DNA of 64,000 nt from Imbricaverruca yamaguchii (Eukaryota > Arthropoda > Thecostraca > Neoverrucidae). Under the pieces are notes generated by a model. The model was not told the origin of the DNA. It saw nothing but the letters and a program-made list of their open reading frames with translations, and searched no databases. The stretch spans positions 1,107,501 to 1,171,500 of the forward strand of contig JAOTOL010001525.1 of NCBI GenBank assembly GCA_034440575.1, written 5' to 3'. Of this stretch, positions 10,877 through 21,555 are shown piece after piece. The translations under genes were made by a program, and so were the position numbers. The stretch's first letter is position 1; the number at the start of each line of letters is the position of its first letter.

Positions 10877-12876
10877 CTTCGGGCGTCGTGTGATATGCTG
10901 AATAGTGATGTTCCTGATGCTGAAAAATATATAACGTGGCGTGATAGTGTGTCTGGTGGTACTGGCGTGGCAATAACCAGTTAGCGATATCAGGCAGAGC
11001 GCTGAGTTGGCACACCCTCTGTTGCCCCTCCCCTTCTGCGTCAGATGACATGGTCGGTGCCTCCCACCTTCAGAGCCTAAATAACGGACCAGCCTCTGTT
11101 GTCTGTCAAAATATAGCTTCACTGCCACCTCTGTGACGTATTCTCGGGTGACCTACATAGGGAAAAGCACAACTGCGTGACTATCATGAACTTTATCGGG
11201 ACAGGATACTTTTTCACGGCTGAAGCAGCTCAAATTTAAACGTAGAACTTAGTTTAAACTTAGTGAGCGCCTGTATCGCAGAGGCTCGAAGTAGAATAAT
11301 TTGCAAAGCCCGGTTCGCACATCCACCAGACGGGTGAAAAGTCCGACGGCCGTACCAGCGTTTCAATCTGCCACGACAAATGTTTCCGTCCACCCGCGGC
11401 CATTGCACCTGCCTCGGTGCGAACTGGACTGGGCACCTGGAGCCAGCCAGCGGGCGGGCTCCCGCCAGGTACGGTCGAGCGGCCGGCCCAAGTCGAGCCG
11501 CGGTCAACTCCTGGACGGCCCACCCGACTGCCGATCCGCCGCAAAGTATTCGTTGACGCTGTGCCTTGGCTGCCCATTTTGAATACAAACAAGTCACGCT
11601 AGGCATCCAAAATTGTCTCGCTGGTAATTAAGCAGATCAGGGGCGGATGCAGGGAGGGTAGTGGGGGGCATCCCCCACCACGGACAAGTGACACCCTTAT
11701 GGCACTGGGAAAGCCCTTCTCTCCCCTCTCGGGTCAATGGATGTGTTAGCCAAAGGCGCCACTCCAGTCGAATAACACCCGTGGTAATTCCTGGATCCAC
11801 CGCTCTATACCTATGCCATTGTTTTGCTGATTTCAGGCGAGTCGTACTTAACTTCAGTATGTATTCGGTGTATCTACTCAGCATGATTTTAAAGATGTAG
11901 AAAGTGTTTCTCGTTGCTAACCAACCAACCAGACGTGCACAAACATGCCAACTCGCCTACCAACGTAGTGACAAATATTGGCTGAAACTGTGCTGTTGTG
12001 ATAATCATGATTCGAAGAAGGAAAAGTATTCACCACATACAGAAGATACATCACTTTAGGAAGAACATTTGAACGCAAAAATATGTCATGTACAGTTTAT
12101 TTTTGGTCATTTCACAAACTATTCGTTGATATTTCGGTGAGTTGTCGCTGCAATTTCGGCACAGGACATTTGGCAGCGCTAACACTTTTGGAACATACAC
12201 CGGTGCACAATATCGGCTGCACGCAGGCGATATTGTGCTCCATTAGGCTGAATCATGGCACAGCAGAATGTCACAGATACGCTGCGACAGTTGATAGGGT
12301 TCGATTGCGGTTTCAAAATCTGCCAGATTTATGGATTTCAATGCTTGTAGATGACATTCGTTTGACGTTTTATGCAACCAACCACAACCATTGGTGATTG
12401 TGATGAGCACGCGAACTGCTGTACTCCCACAACCAGCAGTTCTTTTAACCACAATCTTATGATTAATTAAATGCACTTGTCCTGGCACAAATACAGGCAG
12501 TCTTCACACCTCTCAGTTTGCTGCCGCACGCGCGGAAATTGCTGAGCCGAGCGGTCACGGTGGGTCGAGCTGCTCATGGGATTCCGCTCCTCTCCGCCCC
12601 CTTCCCGCGACACGGTCGTGCGCCTGACCTCCGAGCCAATGAGTGGTCTCTGTGAGAGTGTGATCGCCGGCGCCGGTGTCAGCGGCCTCGCATGCAGCGG
12701 CAGTAGCGATCATGTGCCGACCACCAGGCGTGCCTTGGCTGCAGTTTCATGGGCGCCAAGCCGCTCCGATCCCGCCCCTCTGTCCCGACCGTCACGTCAC
12801 CAGGCGCTCAGCTGATCCACTGATCAGCTGTCTCGCCGCCGGCGGCGGGGAAAACAGCGGCAGCGGCAGTACTCAC
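10877..12876. other. Intergenic, GC-rich patch and a possible hAT-like end
   Basis: A GC-rich patch at about 11300-11580 has no supported ORF. At 11647 'caggggcggatgcaggg' resembles the common CAGGGGCGGATCCAGG terminus of hAT elements, but I could not find the partner end. 12540-12840 is GC-rich and could be a promoter region. Confidence 0.35.
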
Positions 12877-12984
12877 CCGGCAGAGGAGGGCGAGGCTTGG
12901 AAGCCGACGGAGTGCAAGCACGGAGGCGGCACTGGCTGCCTCCTGCTCAACGCCATCGATATCCACTCCATCAAGCCGAAGGTA
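12877..12984 (-). CDS. Candidate internal exon, unknown gene
   Basis: On the minus strand a good acceptor (gatgcgatttcag) precedes 108 bases that end at a strong GTGAGTA donor. The length is a multiple of three, as in a cassette exon. Two frames are open. One reads TFGLMEWISMALSRRQP and then a Pro/Cys-rich stretch with PPPCLHSVGFQ; the other starts YLRLDGVDIDG. I recognise neither. A plus-strand reading of the same bases (ending LLLNAIDIHSIKPK) is also open, so even the strand is uncertain. No partner exon was identified. The 33-bp array at 13205 would lie in the upstream intron. Confidence 0.35.
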
Positions 12985-13061
12985 CTGAAATCGCATCAAG
13001 CAATCGAAAAGAGGTGGTATAATCTAATCTCAATCACCAAAGTATGACTGAGGCCCAGCTT

Positions 13062-13145
13062 GCTATCTCCCGCGACCAATCGGCGTGAGAGGTTGGCGAC
13101 GCTATATAACCAAGAGGTTGAATGCGTCGTAAAATAACCCAAGGT
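13062..13145 (+). mobile_element. SINE 3' portion (AACC-tail family)
   Basis: Shares 'cgcgaccaatcggcgtgaga', a 'gcgacg' block and the tail 'gcgtcgtaaaataaccc' with the copies at 3541 and 42205. The tRNA-like head is missing or too diverged to see. Confidence 0.55.
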
Positions 13146-13204
13146 TCAAGGTTTTACAGAGCAGTCGGGCCGGGTCGGGTGGAGTCGGGACGGGCCGGGT
13201 CGGG

Positions 13205-13640
13205 CCGGCCGGCAGTTGGTGCTGGGTGGTGGGCGGGCCGGCCGGAAGTTGGTGCTGGCTGTGTGGTGGGCCGGACGGCAGTTGGTGCTGGCTGGGTGGT
13301 GGGCCGGACGGCAGTTGCTGCTGGCTGGGTGGTGGGCCGGACGGCAGTTGGTGCTGGCTGTGTGGTGGGCCGGCCGGCAGTTGGTGCTGGCTGGGTGGTG
13401 GGCCGGTCGGCAGTTGGTGCTGGCTGGATGGTGGGCCGGCCGGCAGTTGGTGCTGGCTGGGTGGTGGGCCGGTCGGCAGTTGGTGCTGGCTGGGTGGTGG
13501 GCCGGCCGGCAGTTGGTGCTGGCTGGATGGTGGGCCGGCCGGCAGTTGGTGCTGGCTGGATGGTGGGCTGGCCGGCAGTTGGTGCTGGCTGGGTGGTGGG
13601 CCGGCCGGCAGTTGGTGCTGGCTGGGTGGTGGGCCGGCCG
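13205..13640. repeat. 33-bp minisatellite, about 13 copies
   Basis: Unit: 'cggcagttggtgctggctgg' followed by 'gtggtgggccgga'. Eleven codons per unit make Gly/Trp- or His/Pro-rich shadow frames. Variants are at the gccggac/gccggcc/gccggtc junction and the ctgggtgg/ctggatgg/ctgtgtgg positions. Confidence 0.96.
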
Positions 13641-15321
13641 CTGTGGCATTTTGTGAAGTGTCACATTATGACCGCGCTGGAGGAAGACTTCTGGACCCAG
13701 ATGTAACTCGAGCGTGTGATGGTTCAGTTCCCTGGCTTGATGATTGTCACCAATAATGATATGAACTGTGATATACCAGACGTGCTGAGACCAGGCTGCC
13801 AGCTTCTGGATGGGTTGGCCAGTCCCTCCTTCATTCTTATAATTACTATGCACGGTGAGCCGTCTGCTCTTGTCATTTTTCTCCAAGTCACCTTCGCCTA
13901 TCGCTCCAAACAGACACGAGAGAACGAGTGGCTCCACCTGGCCGTGATCCGAACCAAAAGGGCCGGCAGAGTTTTGCATGCCGAGCCACCCATGTACAAC
14001 CGGCCGCCACCTGTCGAAAGTCAGCCTCCTTCAAACGACTGTTCGGACGAGCTTGTTACTGACTAGTACAGCCTGCTATCAGCTTTTGTTCCAACCGTAT
14101 GCAGGTTTCGCTGTTTTCACCATCCCTTACTCTCATGACATGCGACCAGAATAGCCCCTGCCTTCTTGGATGATTCCGACGTCGTAGATAAATAAGCAAT
14201 GAACTACATTTTGGCACACCGATTGACGCTATGTTTTGGAATTCAGCGAGAGGTGCCCACGATCACGCGACTCCGCTGGTCAGCCGGCCGGCCGCCAGAA
14301 CCCAGCGGAATGTTGCACGGTCCGCCAGTCCGACCGGAATTACTTCCTGATCGATATCTTCGCTGCGCTTTACTCCGCATGCTTATACCAGTGTTCCTTC
14401 ATTTAATATTCCAACCTTCTGTTATAGTTTAACCAAACGCTTACCATCTCCGGAAATGCGCTGTCCTCAGAGAGTAGGTTCGACACTTGTATTCGACAAC
14501 AAACCGAATAATGCATTTCAAGCCAACGTCGGAACAATTCTCGAATTCCTTAATATCTGGTTCCACACTCAGGCATTGCACACAAAATAATACATGTCCG
14601 TAGCGCTAACGGATATTCGCATAACTGAGATCGGTGCATTTGCACACATTTCACACACAAATAGTTTGCATCACTCGGACGGATGTCGTAGTTCGAAGTT
14701 TCCCACAGTGGACAACGTCGGACACATTTGGTAAGCCAGTACATACAATAGGAAAAGCAGTGCAGCTCACACAGTCTTGTGCGCCAGTTTCCACCCGTAG
14801 TTACTGATCTGCTCGCGGTGTCCGGGCGTATGTGATGCCAACAACACCACTGCACCAATCTACTGGCGAGGAGTTCGTACGACCTATGTCGATAAACTAC
14901 TCCCACACAATTTTGAGCATTCACCTGGTTAGCTATCGCTATATGCCGATCCATGACTTCGTGAAGGGCTGCTCAAGCGTTCGTCCCGCAGCGTCTGGAC
15001 GGGCGTGGAGTGAAGTCTGGATCACTTGGACTGGAGCAGGGGACGGTGCGGCACAGGGTTGGGAATATAGACCGCTCCCGCATTTTTTTAAAATCCAGAA
15101 CATGTTCCTCTCCAGAAAATCATAATCTCCTGTTTTCTACTGTTAGGTTGAATGATGCTGTTTGACAATGACTGTAAACATGCTGCTTGTTAATATAATT
15201 CCAAAAACTCACTGGAACTTCAAACAAAGATAATTTCTATTGTAACAGAGGGAACGAAAACTTATCTCCGAACAGGATGACACAAAGTGTTTTCTCTCCA
15301 CATCTAATATATGCTCAACAT
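13641..15321. other. Intergenic, nothing recognised
   Basis: No supported gene. Lower GC than the flanking arrays; short ORFs appear random. Confidence 0.55.
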
Positions 15322-15358
15322 GGTTGATGCGCCCTAAAGCCAAAATAACTAACTAACT
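15322..15358 (+). mobile_element. SINE tail fragment
   Basis: 'ggttgatgcgccctaaagcc' followed by 'aaaataactaactaac' is the 3' end of the AACC-tail SINE family. It lies about 200 bp beyond the RABL2 stop codon. Confidence 0.4.
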
Positions 15359-15566
15359 CTCCACGTCCAAGATGTCAAAATACAAATCCAACACCGGTGC
15401 GGGGTGGATTGGACAGCGCGAACTACACCCGCACGCCATAGCAGCAGTACACGTGCACCGCCACGCCGCACACGGCCGCCGGCAGCCCCGGACAGGCGAC
15501 CGCCGACGGCCGTCAGGCCGGGCTTCCTGGCTCACATACCGGGCCACTCCAACGGCCATCGTCGTC

Positions 15567-16163
15567 TCAGTCTCGCTCCAGCTCCTCGAGGATGTGATCC
15601 ATCTCGTCGGTGGGGTCCAGCTTGTAGGCGAGCGCGCGCTCGATGGCCGCGTTGAACAGCCGGACGACGTTGGTGCCGCGCGACGCCGACACATAGTAGA
15701 GCGGCATGCCGTGCTTCTCGGGGAAGGCGAACGAGCGCGACGTGACGTCGGCGTTCTCGTCGATCTTGTTGACGGCGCAGAGGGCGGGAATATGCGGCCG
15801 GTGCTGGCGCAGCTCCTGGTACCAGCCGGCCAGGCCCTTGTACGTGACCTTGCGCGTGGCGTCGAACACCAGGATGCAGCAGTGCGCCTGGTGGTAGTAG
15901 CTGGGGTGCATCGATTTGAACGCCTCCTGTCCGGCCGTGTCCCAGAAGTCGATCAGCAAGTCGTGGTCGCGCACGCGACACGTGTGACGGAACAGGTTGA
16001 CGGCGTACGTCGAGTGCTGGTGCGGCTGGAAGTCGTCCAACAGAAAGCGCTCCATCATTTTGGACTTGCCGACGGCGCTGTCGCCCAGCATGATGATCTT
16101 GACGGTGAGCTGGCCGTCGCCGGTGCCACGGTCGTAGTCGATCTCGCGCTCCGCCGTCGCCAT
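15567..16163 (-). CDS. RABL2: RABL2-type small GTPase, intronless
   Basis: 198 residues, Rab-like Ras-superfamily GTPase. Visible G motifs: P-loop GDSAVGKS (27-34), switch I Thr in STYA (52), WDTAGQE (74-80), NKID (132-135) and SAS (159-161). The family signatures FQP.Q.STYA, SMH.SYYH.AH, FD..RKVTY, WY.ELR and SA..GTNVV match vertebrate RABL2 rather than other Rabs. There is no C-terminal cysteine, as expected for RABL2, which is not prenylated. In known systems RABL2 binds CEP19 at the ciliary base and promotes IFT entry. The protein ends at ELERD, about 30 residues short of the human disordered tail. The ATG fits the family's N-terminal length. A single uninterrupted exon is unlike the multi-exon vertebrate genes, so it may be a retrocopy or the lineage may have lost introns; the intact frame and strong GC3 argue it is functional. 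Confidence 0.93.
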   Translation of the reverse strand: MATAEREIDYDRGTGDGQLTVKIIMLGDSAVGKSKMMERFLLDDFQPHQHSTYAVNLFRHTCRVRDHDLLIDFWDTAGQEAFKSMHPSYYHQAHCCILVFDATRKVTYKGLAGWYQELRQHRPHIPALCAVNKIDENADVTSRSFAFPEKHGMPLYYVSASRGTNVVRLFNAAIERALAYKLDPTDEMDHILEELERD

Positions 16164-16317
16164 GACAACCGTCTAGCCAACTGAAAGTAACGAATAGCAA
16201 TGTCAAAGGTGTCTGCAGCGCTTCAGCGAGCACCATCGCGCAGTAGAAATGCTGCGGACGGCTGATCTACTTCATATTCTGGCGCCAGAAAGCTTGCATT
16301 GTGTCAGTTCTTTACTG

Positions 16318-16328
16318 TCTTATATAAA
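16318..16328 (-). promoter_or_regulatory. Possible TATA element upstream of RABL2
   Basis: Minus-strand 'tttatataag' about 155 bp before the RABL2 ATG, well placed for a ~130-base 5'UTR. It is AT-rich and nearly palindromic, so chance is possible. Confidence 0.3.
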
Positions 16329-17077
16329 GAGGTTAGGATAGATAAGCTAAGATTGGGTACGTATCCACTACAATAGCATCAGGCATAAGTGGGTTTTGAT
16401 TACGTACTGAATGATTGTCCGATGATGGTTTGATTTGAATTGAATTATTGTTTGATTACGTACTGAATGTCCGGACAGCTTGCGTCGTGCTGGTGGCCAT
16501 GCCACTTTCCGTCCTGGGACACGTACATCTCTATTGATGTACACCTGACGCAAGTCCGCTTCTTTCACCTTCGATGGATATGCAGATCGTGCTTTACACA
16601 CAACATACGTATATTTATATAGCACTGGCTTCTGATGTTTTCCAGTGATTGCAATACAACATAGGGGATTACAATGCAGTCAAATACAGTGGTCTATACC
16701 ATCCATAGCAACCCCTTTCATTGAATAGTGCACGGCGAAAAAAAAATGATAAACCATTATTCATCACGCATCCAGGCTTTGCCGACGTCAGCTAGCCAAG
16801 TGTACGAGGTCGCATACACAGCAATATGTCACCAACATATACGCCCATGTTTACAGCACAATTTCAGCCTGCTTAGACACGAACAGTGTGGCCATTCGCC
16901 AGGTGGGTTCACACACGCCAGCCATGGGACACTGACTGAGACACAGTGTGGTCGGCACGTCGCCAGCACGCTCCAATGGCCACCGATTTGTTCGACTGCC
17001 GACACACACACCTCCAGTGGCGGAGAGCGCCACAGGCAGCACTGCGCTGTAGTGTGTGGGGCGGCGGCGGCGGCGGA
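16329..17077. other. Region between the RABL2 and TMEM60-like genes
   Basis: Probable TMEM60-like 3'UTR plus RABL2 upstream DNA. A duplicated 'gattacgtactgaatg' occurs at 16398 and 16453, and there is a short GGC run near 17060. No exon recognised. Confidence 0.5.
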
Positions 17078-17467
17078 TCAGTTGCAGTGCGTCTGGATGA
17101 GGTTGCGCATCAGACCGACGGTGCAGCCGGCCAGCAGCACCAGCAGCGGCACCAGCGCCACGTGCAGCCGCACGCCGGCCGCCGGGTACTGCAGGTGCAC
17201 ACACAGACACGTCTGGAAGGCCACCTTCAGCAGCACGGCCAGCACCGAGCTCAGGTTGGCCGTCACCTCGCGCCAGCGATCGCCGCTGCGGCACGGCGAC
17301 GCCATCACCACCAGCGCGTACAGCACCATGATGCTGTCCAGCATCCACATGGGGATGAACACGATGAACCAGTTCCACTGGGTTCGGCCGTCCAGTCGCA
17401 GCACCAGCAGAATGAGGAACACGAGACTGAGGAACCAGGTGACCAGTGCGCGGTGTAGCACGGCCAT
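17078..17467 (-). CDS. TMEM60: TMEM60-like four-helix membrane protein, intronless
   Basis: 129 residues with four hydrophobic segments at roughly 8-25, 32-55, 73-93 and 102-122 and no signal peptide. The block LVLRLDGRTQWNWFIVFIP, then MWMLDSIMVL, matches vertebrate TMEM60 (LVLKLD...PWNWFLIFIP.WIFD), as do the later KVAFQTCLC and a final PLLVLLAG. Human TMEM60 is 133 residues and also has a single coding exon, so length and structure agree. The molecular function of the family is unknown. The short ATG start (MAVLHRALVTW) aligns with the family N-terminus. It is co-oriented with RABL2, about 0.9 kb apart; no shared regulation is shown. The related TMEM185/TMEM203-type proteins are less likely. 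Confidence 0.85.
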   Translation of the reverse strand: MAVLHRALVTWFLSLVFLILLVLRLDGRTQWNWFIVFIPMWMLDSIMVLYALVVMASPCRSGDRWREVTANLSSVLAVLLKVAFQTCLCVHLQYPAAGVRLHVALVPLLVLLAGCTVGLMRNLIQTHCN

Positions 17468-18599
17468 GGCGGCCGCCGCCAGCCGCCTCGGTCGGCTGCC
17501 AGGCGACGCAGTCCCAGCTGGTCAGGCTCGTACCAGTTGACCACGCAGGCAGCAGCGCCCGACCAAGCCTCCAGTTGACAAACCGGTAACAACCAAATCA
17601 GATTGAAATCAGATCACCGGCGAGCGCAGTGCCATCCGTCTGCCGTGCTTCAGATTATCTCCGGCATGTTCTGCAAGACAGGCCAGTCCTATAAACCGAA
17701 GTAAAGAGGAGAAAATAAATAAACGAAAAGGAATAAGCCCATTGCAACTAACATAAAATTGCAAGCACAAAATGGCGAAATGAACAACAATAAAATTCCA
17801 TACACGTCAGCGTATTGCTTCACTCATCACTGGAGATGTCGGGTGGGTCGATGGAGGGGGGGGGTTGTCTGGACCCACCTGGTTTGCTACTCTTCTACTA
17901 ATGTTAATTTGCTATTTTCCCTGGTCGATCTGAAAATGAAAATGGACTGTACATGGGGTGTGGATTAATGCTGTAGGTAGAACTAGAACAGATCAAATGG
18001 TAAAAAAGTGCATGGCTCTGATAGGTAGGTTTACTGCATGTTTGAGGAGAAGTATTGTGACGTACATCCTTCAAAGTGCCAGAACAAATAACAAGTGGTA
18101 TTCTAAGGCAGTGTCCTAAAATTACTTCACCATTAACTGTGTGGATGAAGAAAGAAGTTGCTTGGGAATAGTGAGAGATTGGAAGAAAATAAAGGATCGC
18201 CACTTAAGGATTAAAAAAGCAGAATGCTGTTCACTTCAGTCATGCATTGTACATTATTTAGCAGTCATGTGTATGATGACTGCTCACACATGTGGCAAAA
18301 TTGTAAAAACCTAAGGCAAGGATGAAATAGCACAAGTCCCTTAATTGTAAATTTCCAGGTCACATAGTCAATTATTTTACACTGTTCTAAGGTCATAGGA
18401 GTAAATAATTATGTGGTCAAGCTTGCATAGAGATTATGGTGATATTTTTGTTGCTTTTTTAGTAACTTCAAAGAGGATAGACATGTTTGCATAATATGGG
18501 CTCCATCTGAGCAGGAGAGGAGCTGAATTGCTAAGCAGCAGACATGAAATATGTACTTCCTGTGCAGATGTAATAAATGTGTACTTTCAAGCATTTTCG
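17468..18599. other. Upstream of TMEM60-like gene, shift to AT-rich DNA
   Basis: The first ~200 bp are GC-rich and promoter-like. From about 17700 base composition becomes AT-rich and stays so to about 21500. Parts of 18000-18600 may be the 5' part of the LINE remnant that follows, but no motif can be read. Confidence 0.4.
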
Positions 18600-19260
18600 A
18601 GTTCCTGGAATTTCTTTTTCCAATACAGTGTTGATGAACAGCTTGATAAGGCTATTGGTGAGGAAATTAGTAGAAACTTTCAGAGGAAATGCCCTATTCT
18701 TGGTGACTTTAATTTAAAAGGATATGAAAATATTGGTGTTGGCTCCCCATCATGTAAAATAGGAAACGCCTTGAAGAGGACCTCTTCTTACACCAGTTTG
18801 TAATTGAGCCAACTAGGCAGGGCTTATTCTTGGACCTTGTCTTCTTGGATTGAAGTGATTTAGCTCAAGACTTGACTGTAAGAGAATCTCTGGGAAGAAG
18901 TGACCATAACATAGTTAGATCCAAGGCACATGTAGTGGGCACAATCAAGGACAATTTGGTAAATGTTCCTAACTTCAACCGGGCAGACTTTGACTGCATG
19001 AGAACAGCTTTAAGTGTCATGAAATGGTAAAAAGAATTCTACAATTGAAATACCTGTGAAATGTGTTAAAAGTTCAAATCTTACATGAAGGAAACTTATA
19101 TTAGACATAACCCCCAAAAGCAAAGATGTAAAAGAAGGATAGGAAAGCCAGCATGGCTTATGCCAGATTTGATAAAGCAACTAAGGCTAAGAAAGATGTT
19201 CATCTAAAATTAGCAACTAAGGCGAAGAAGTTTGTCATGTTCCAAAACAGGTTAGATTGT
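18600..19260 (+). mobile_element. CR1/L2-like LINE remnant (endonuclease region)
   Basis: Broken frames still spell the end of the apurinic-type endonuclease domain of a non-LTR retrotransposon. 'PILGDFNLKGYENIGV' is the conserved GDFN motif, followed by 'FVIEPTRQGLFLDLVF', then 'LGRSDHNIVRSKAHVVG' (the SDHN motif), and a linker with 'FNRADFDCMRTAL' and 'GKPAWLMPDL'. Several stops and frame changes lie between them, so this is a dead copy. The reverse transcriptase is not recognisable downstream. Confidence 0.75.
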
Positions 19261-20640
19261 GCTAGGGTTTCAACTTGAAACTTCCTTAGTAAACAACTAG
19301 TTTGAAATGATCCTTTTTGTTGCAATTTGTTCAGAGGTGAGGCTAGGTTGGGTTAGATTATGCTGTGATTTAAAAAAATGTTAACATCATTTGTATGATA
19401 TACATACCTCCTACCTACCAAACTGCAAGCTTTGCGATTTTTCCCACCAGTGGAAAAATATGCAGTTGCAGAGGAAGTGAGTGGTCATGTCAACTACAAT
19501 AGTTGGTTTTACAGAAATTTGAAACAGAAATTTGCTTGCAGGTCCCAGGTCTCAGGAAAGAGACCTGGGATGAGATAGATGGAGAAGACCTGGCATAATG
19601 ATCCACATACATTAAAAGCATCCACCAAATATAAGTATCACATCAGTGCTAATAACAAAATAGGTTTTACTGTTGATGATGCTGAAATAAGTAAAATTAA
19701 ACTTATGAACATCAATAAATTACAATATGCTTTCTGATTTAAGTGGAGACTACACTCAGCTCTACTGTATATGGCAGCCAACAAATGAATGCCAGAGAGC
19801 TCATTGGCCCTGTGGTTAAATTTAGCAAAGGATGTGGTTCGTAAGCCAACTTCCTGAGCAACAGGAGACATAATAACAACAAAAGTATACTTAATTGATG
19901 TCAACCAAGTTTATCAATCCATACCTGATACTCCCAACATGCTCACACCACACTAGTAAATATTCACAGCACACCCCATGAGTAGGATGGACACACACCA
20001 ACTGACTTTTTACTTGCCATCTATTGGGATATAGGTTTCAGAATATAAAATGGCTTAAGGAAAATTATATACTAAGGCAATCCATTTCAAATCATTTAAT
20101 TTTCACAATTAAGAACCATTTTTTTTTAATGAAACAGCTGAAAAATTGATTGAAACCAATTCCTAATAAAACTAAAAGCTCTTCAATATATATTTTCAGT
20201 TCATGTTTGGAATATTTAGTTGAAGGGAGGAAAAACTTGGAAGGCTCAAAAGCTAGTAAACAGGAGAGCAAATTGCAGCTCTAAAACCAACTATTCATAA
20301 CCATAGTGCTAGAAATAGACATCCCAAGAATTCAAGTACTACCTTGAAGTATAAATAGCATAGGCAGGTAGGAGGTAACGAGGTAATGAACCTATCTTGG
20401 TCCTACCTGGGTACTAGGTACAGTGTTAAAATATTGGTTTTTCATCAGTTGTAAGATGTCAAAATGAGCATAGAAGGATGTCAAAATTTGACATGTAATT
20501 AGTGTAATTTAAAATGTTTTTGTTGTCATTCAGACTAAAATTTGAGTTCATGGTGTAGGTGATTATGACTGGACCTTTATCATTTGTTTTAAGATTCATA
20601 ATTGAAGAAAAGATGTATTCAGGATAAGGAGAATAATAAC
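19261..20640. other. AT-rich DNA, nothing recognised
   Basis: No coding similarity seen. Contains 'ggttgggttaga' near 19348 and several short 'cctacctacc' or 'ggtaggagg' runs that recur to 21340. Could be eroded retrotransposon. Confidence 0.4.
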
Positions 20641-20722
20641 TATGATGAACTGGTTGGTTGGTTATTTGGGCTTTGGGGAGCATTGACTGCTTTGGTCATA
20701 CAGCTCCCATATGATGAACTGG
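20641..20722 (-). mobile_element. 5'-truncated SINE with perfect 13-bp target duplication
   Basis: A 56-bp insert (20654-20709) is flanked by identical 'tatgatgaactgg' at 20641-20653 and 20710-20722. On the minus strand the insert ends 'caaagcccaaataacc' plus AACCAACC, the same tail as the other SINE copies. Target duplication and tail together mark a true retroposition. Confidence 0.75.
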
Positions 20723-21555
20723 CATTGTATCCCATATCACATAGGTCATCCCTTTACCCAAAATTGCATTGCAAAATGTTCGTGTAACACCATTCCATAT
20801 TGAGGGCATGCACATGCCATTTATAAATGAGATACTGTTACAAAGGAGACATAAATACTTCATATCAATGAGCAGGATGCTGATACTCCTTGGAGAAGGA
20901 TGTTGATTGAGTGTTCAGAGTGGTATATTCAGATAGTGGAATAATTTATCACTGAGCAACTTTGATATGCCTGCATATTGTATTCAATGCAGGGCTTCAT
21001 TACTTGTTGAATAAGGACTTCAGGAGTGCTGGATGACACCAGGTTTCAGGATACTGGGTAGACTATCTGAAACAGAAGAGGCTCTGTGATATGGTTTCAG
21101 GAGATTTCCTGATCACAAGTCATCGGTGCACCCCAACTATGGCATATTTGAATTGTTGAAGGGGATCAGGATGCCTTCAGTTGATTTCATGTTGGCCTCA
21201 TAATCAGCAGCTAGTAAGCAAGGATGTCACAAAAGCCATAGACAGGCAGGTCGATTGAACTTTCATTAGGTGGTATTTTCCACCCATTTTCTTGAAAAAT
21301 TTCACACTAGGTACTACCTACATACCTACCAACCTACCTAGCCCTGTTCACTGGATGTTCTTCAGGTTACTCAGGCAAATTACTTTTCCATTACATATTG
21401 CAGCATCTACCGAACAACGAAGTTATGTCAGCAAACAACCTGTGGTCAGCAAGTTGCACTAAACATTGCTATAATTACCTTGGAAGTGGAATAAAAACAG
21501 CGAAATGCTCCGGCCAGTCGCCCGATGGACCCTTTTACGCACAGGATTATTGAAC
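20723..21555. other. AT-rich DNA, nothing recognised
   Basis: No supported feature. The return to moderate GC begins near 21480. Confidence 0.5.

Noticed and set aside
11636..11740. hAT transposon
   Set aside because: One end resembles the CAGGGGCGGATC-type terminus, but no matching inverted end, target duplication or transposase was found.
15372..16236. Overlapping ORFs on both strands of RABL2
   Set aside because: Shadows of the GC3-rich RABL2 frame; no domain similarity.
16728..17592. Plus-strand 270-codon and other ORFs across the TMEM60-like gene
   Set aside because: Shadow frames; only the 17078-17467 minus frame has the conserved membrane protein.
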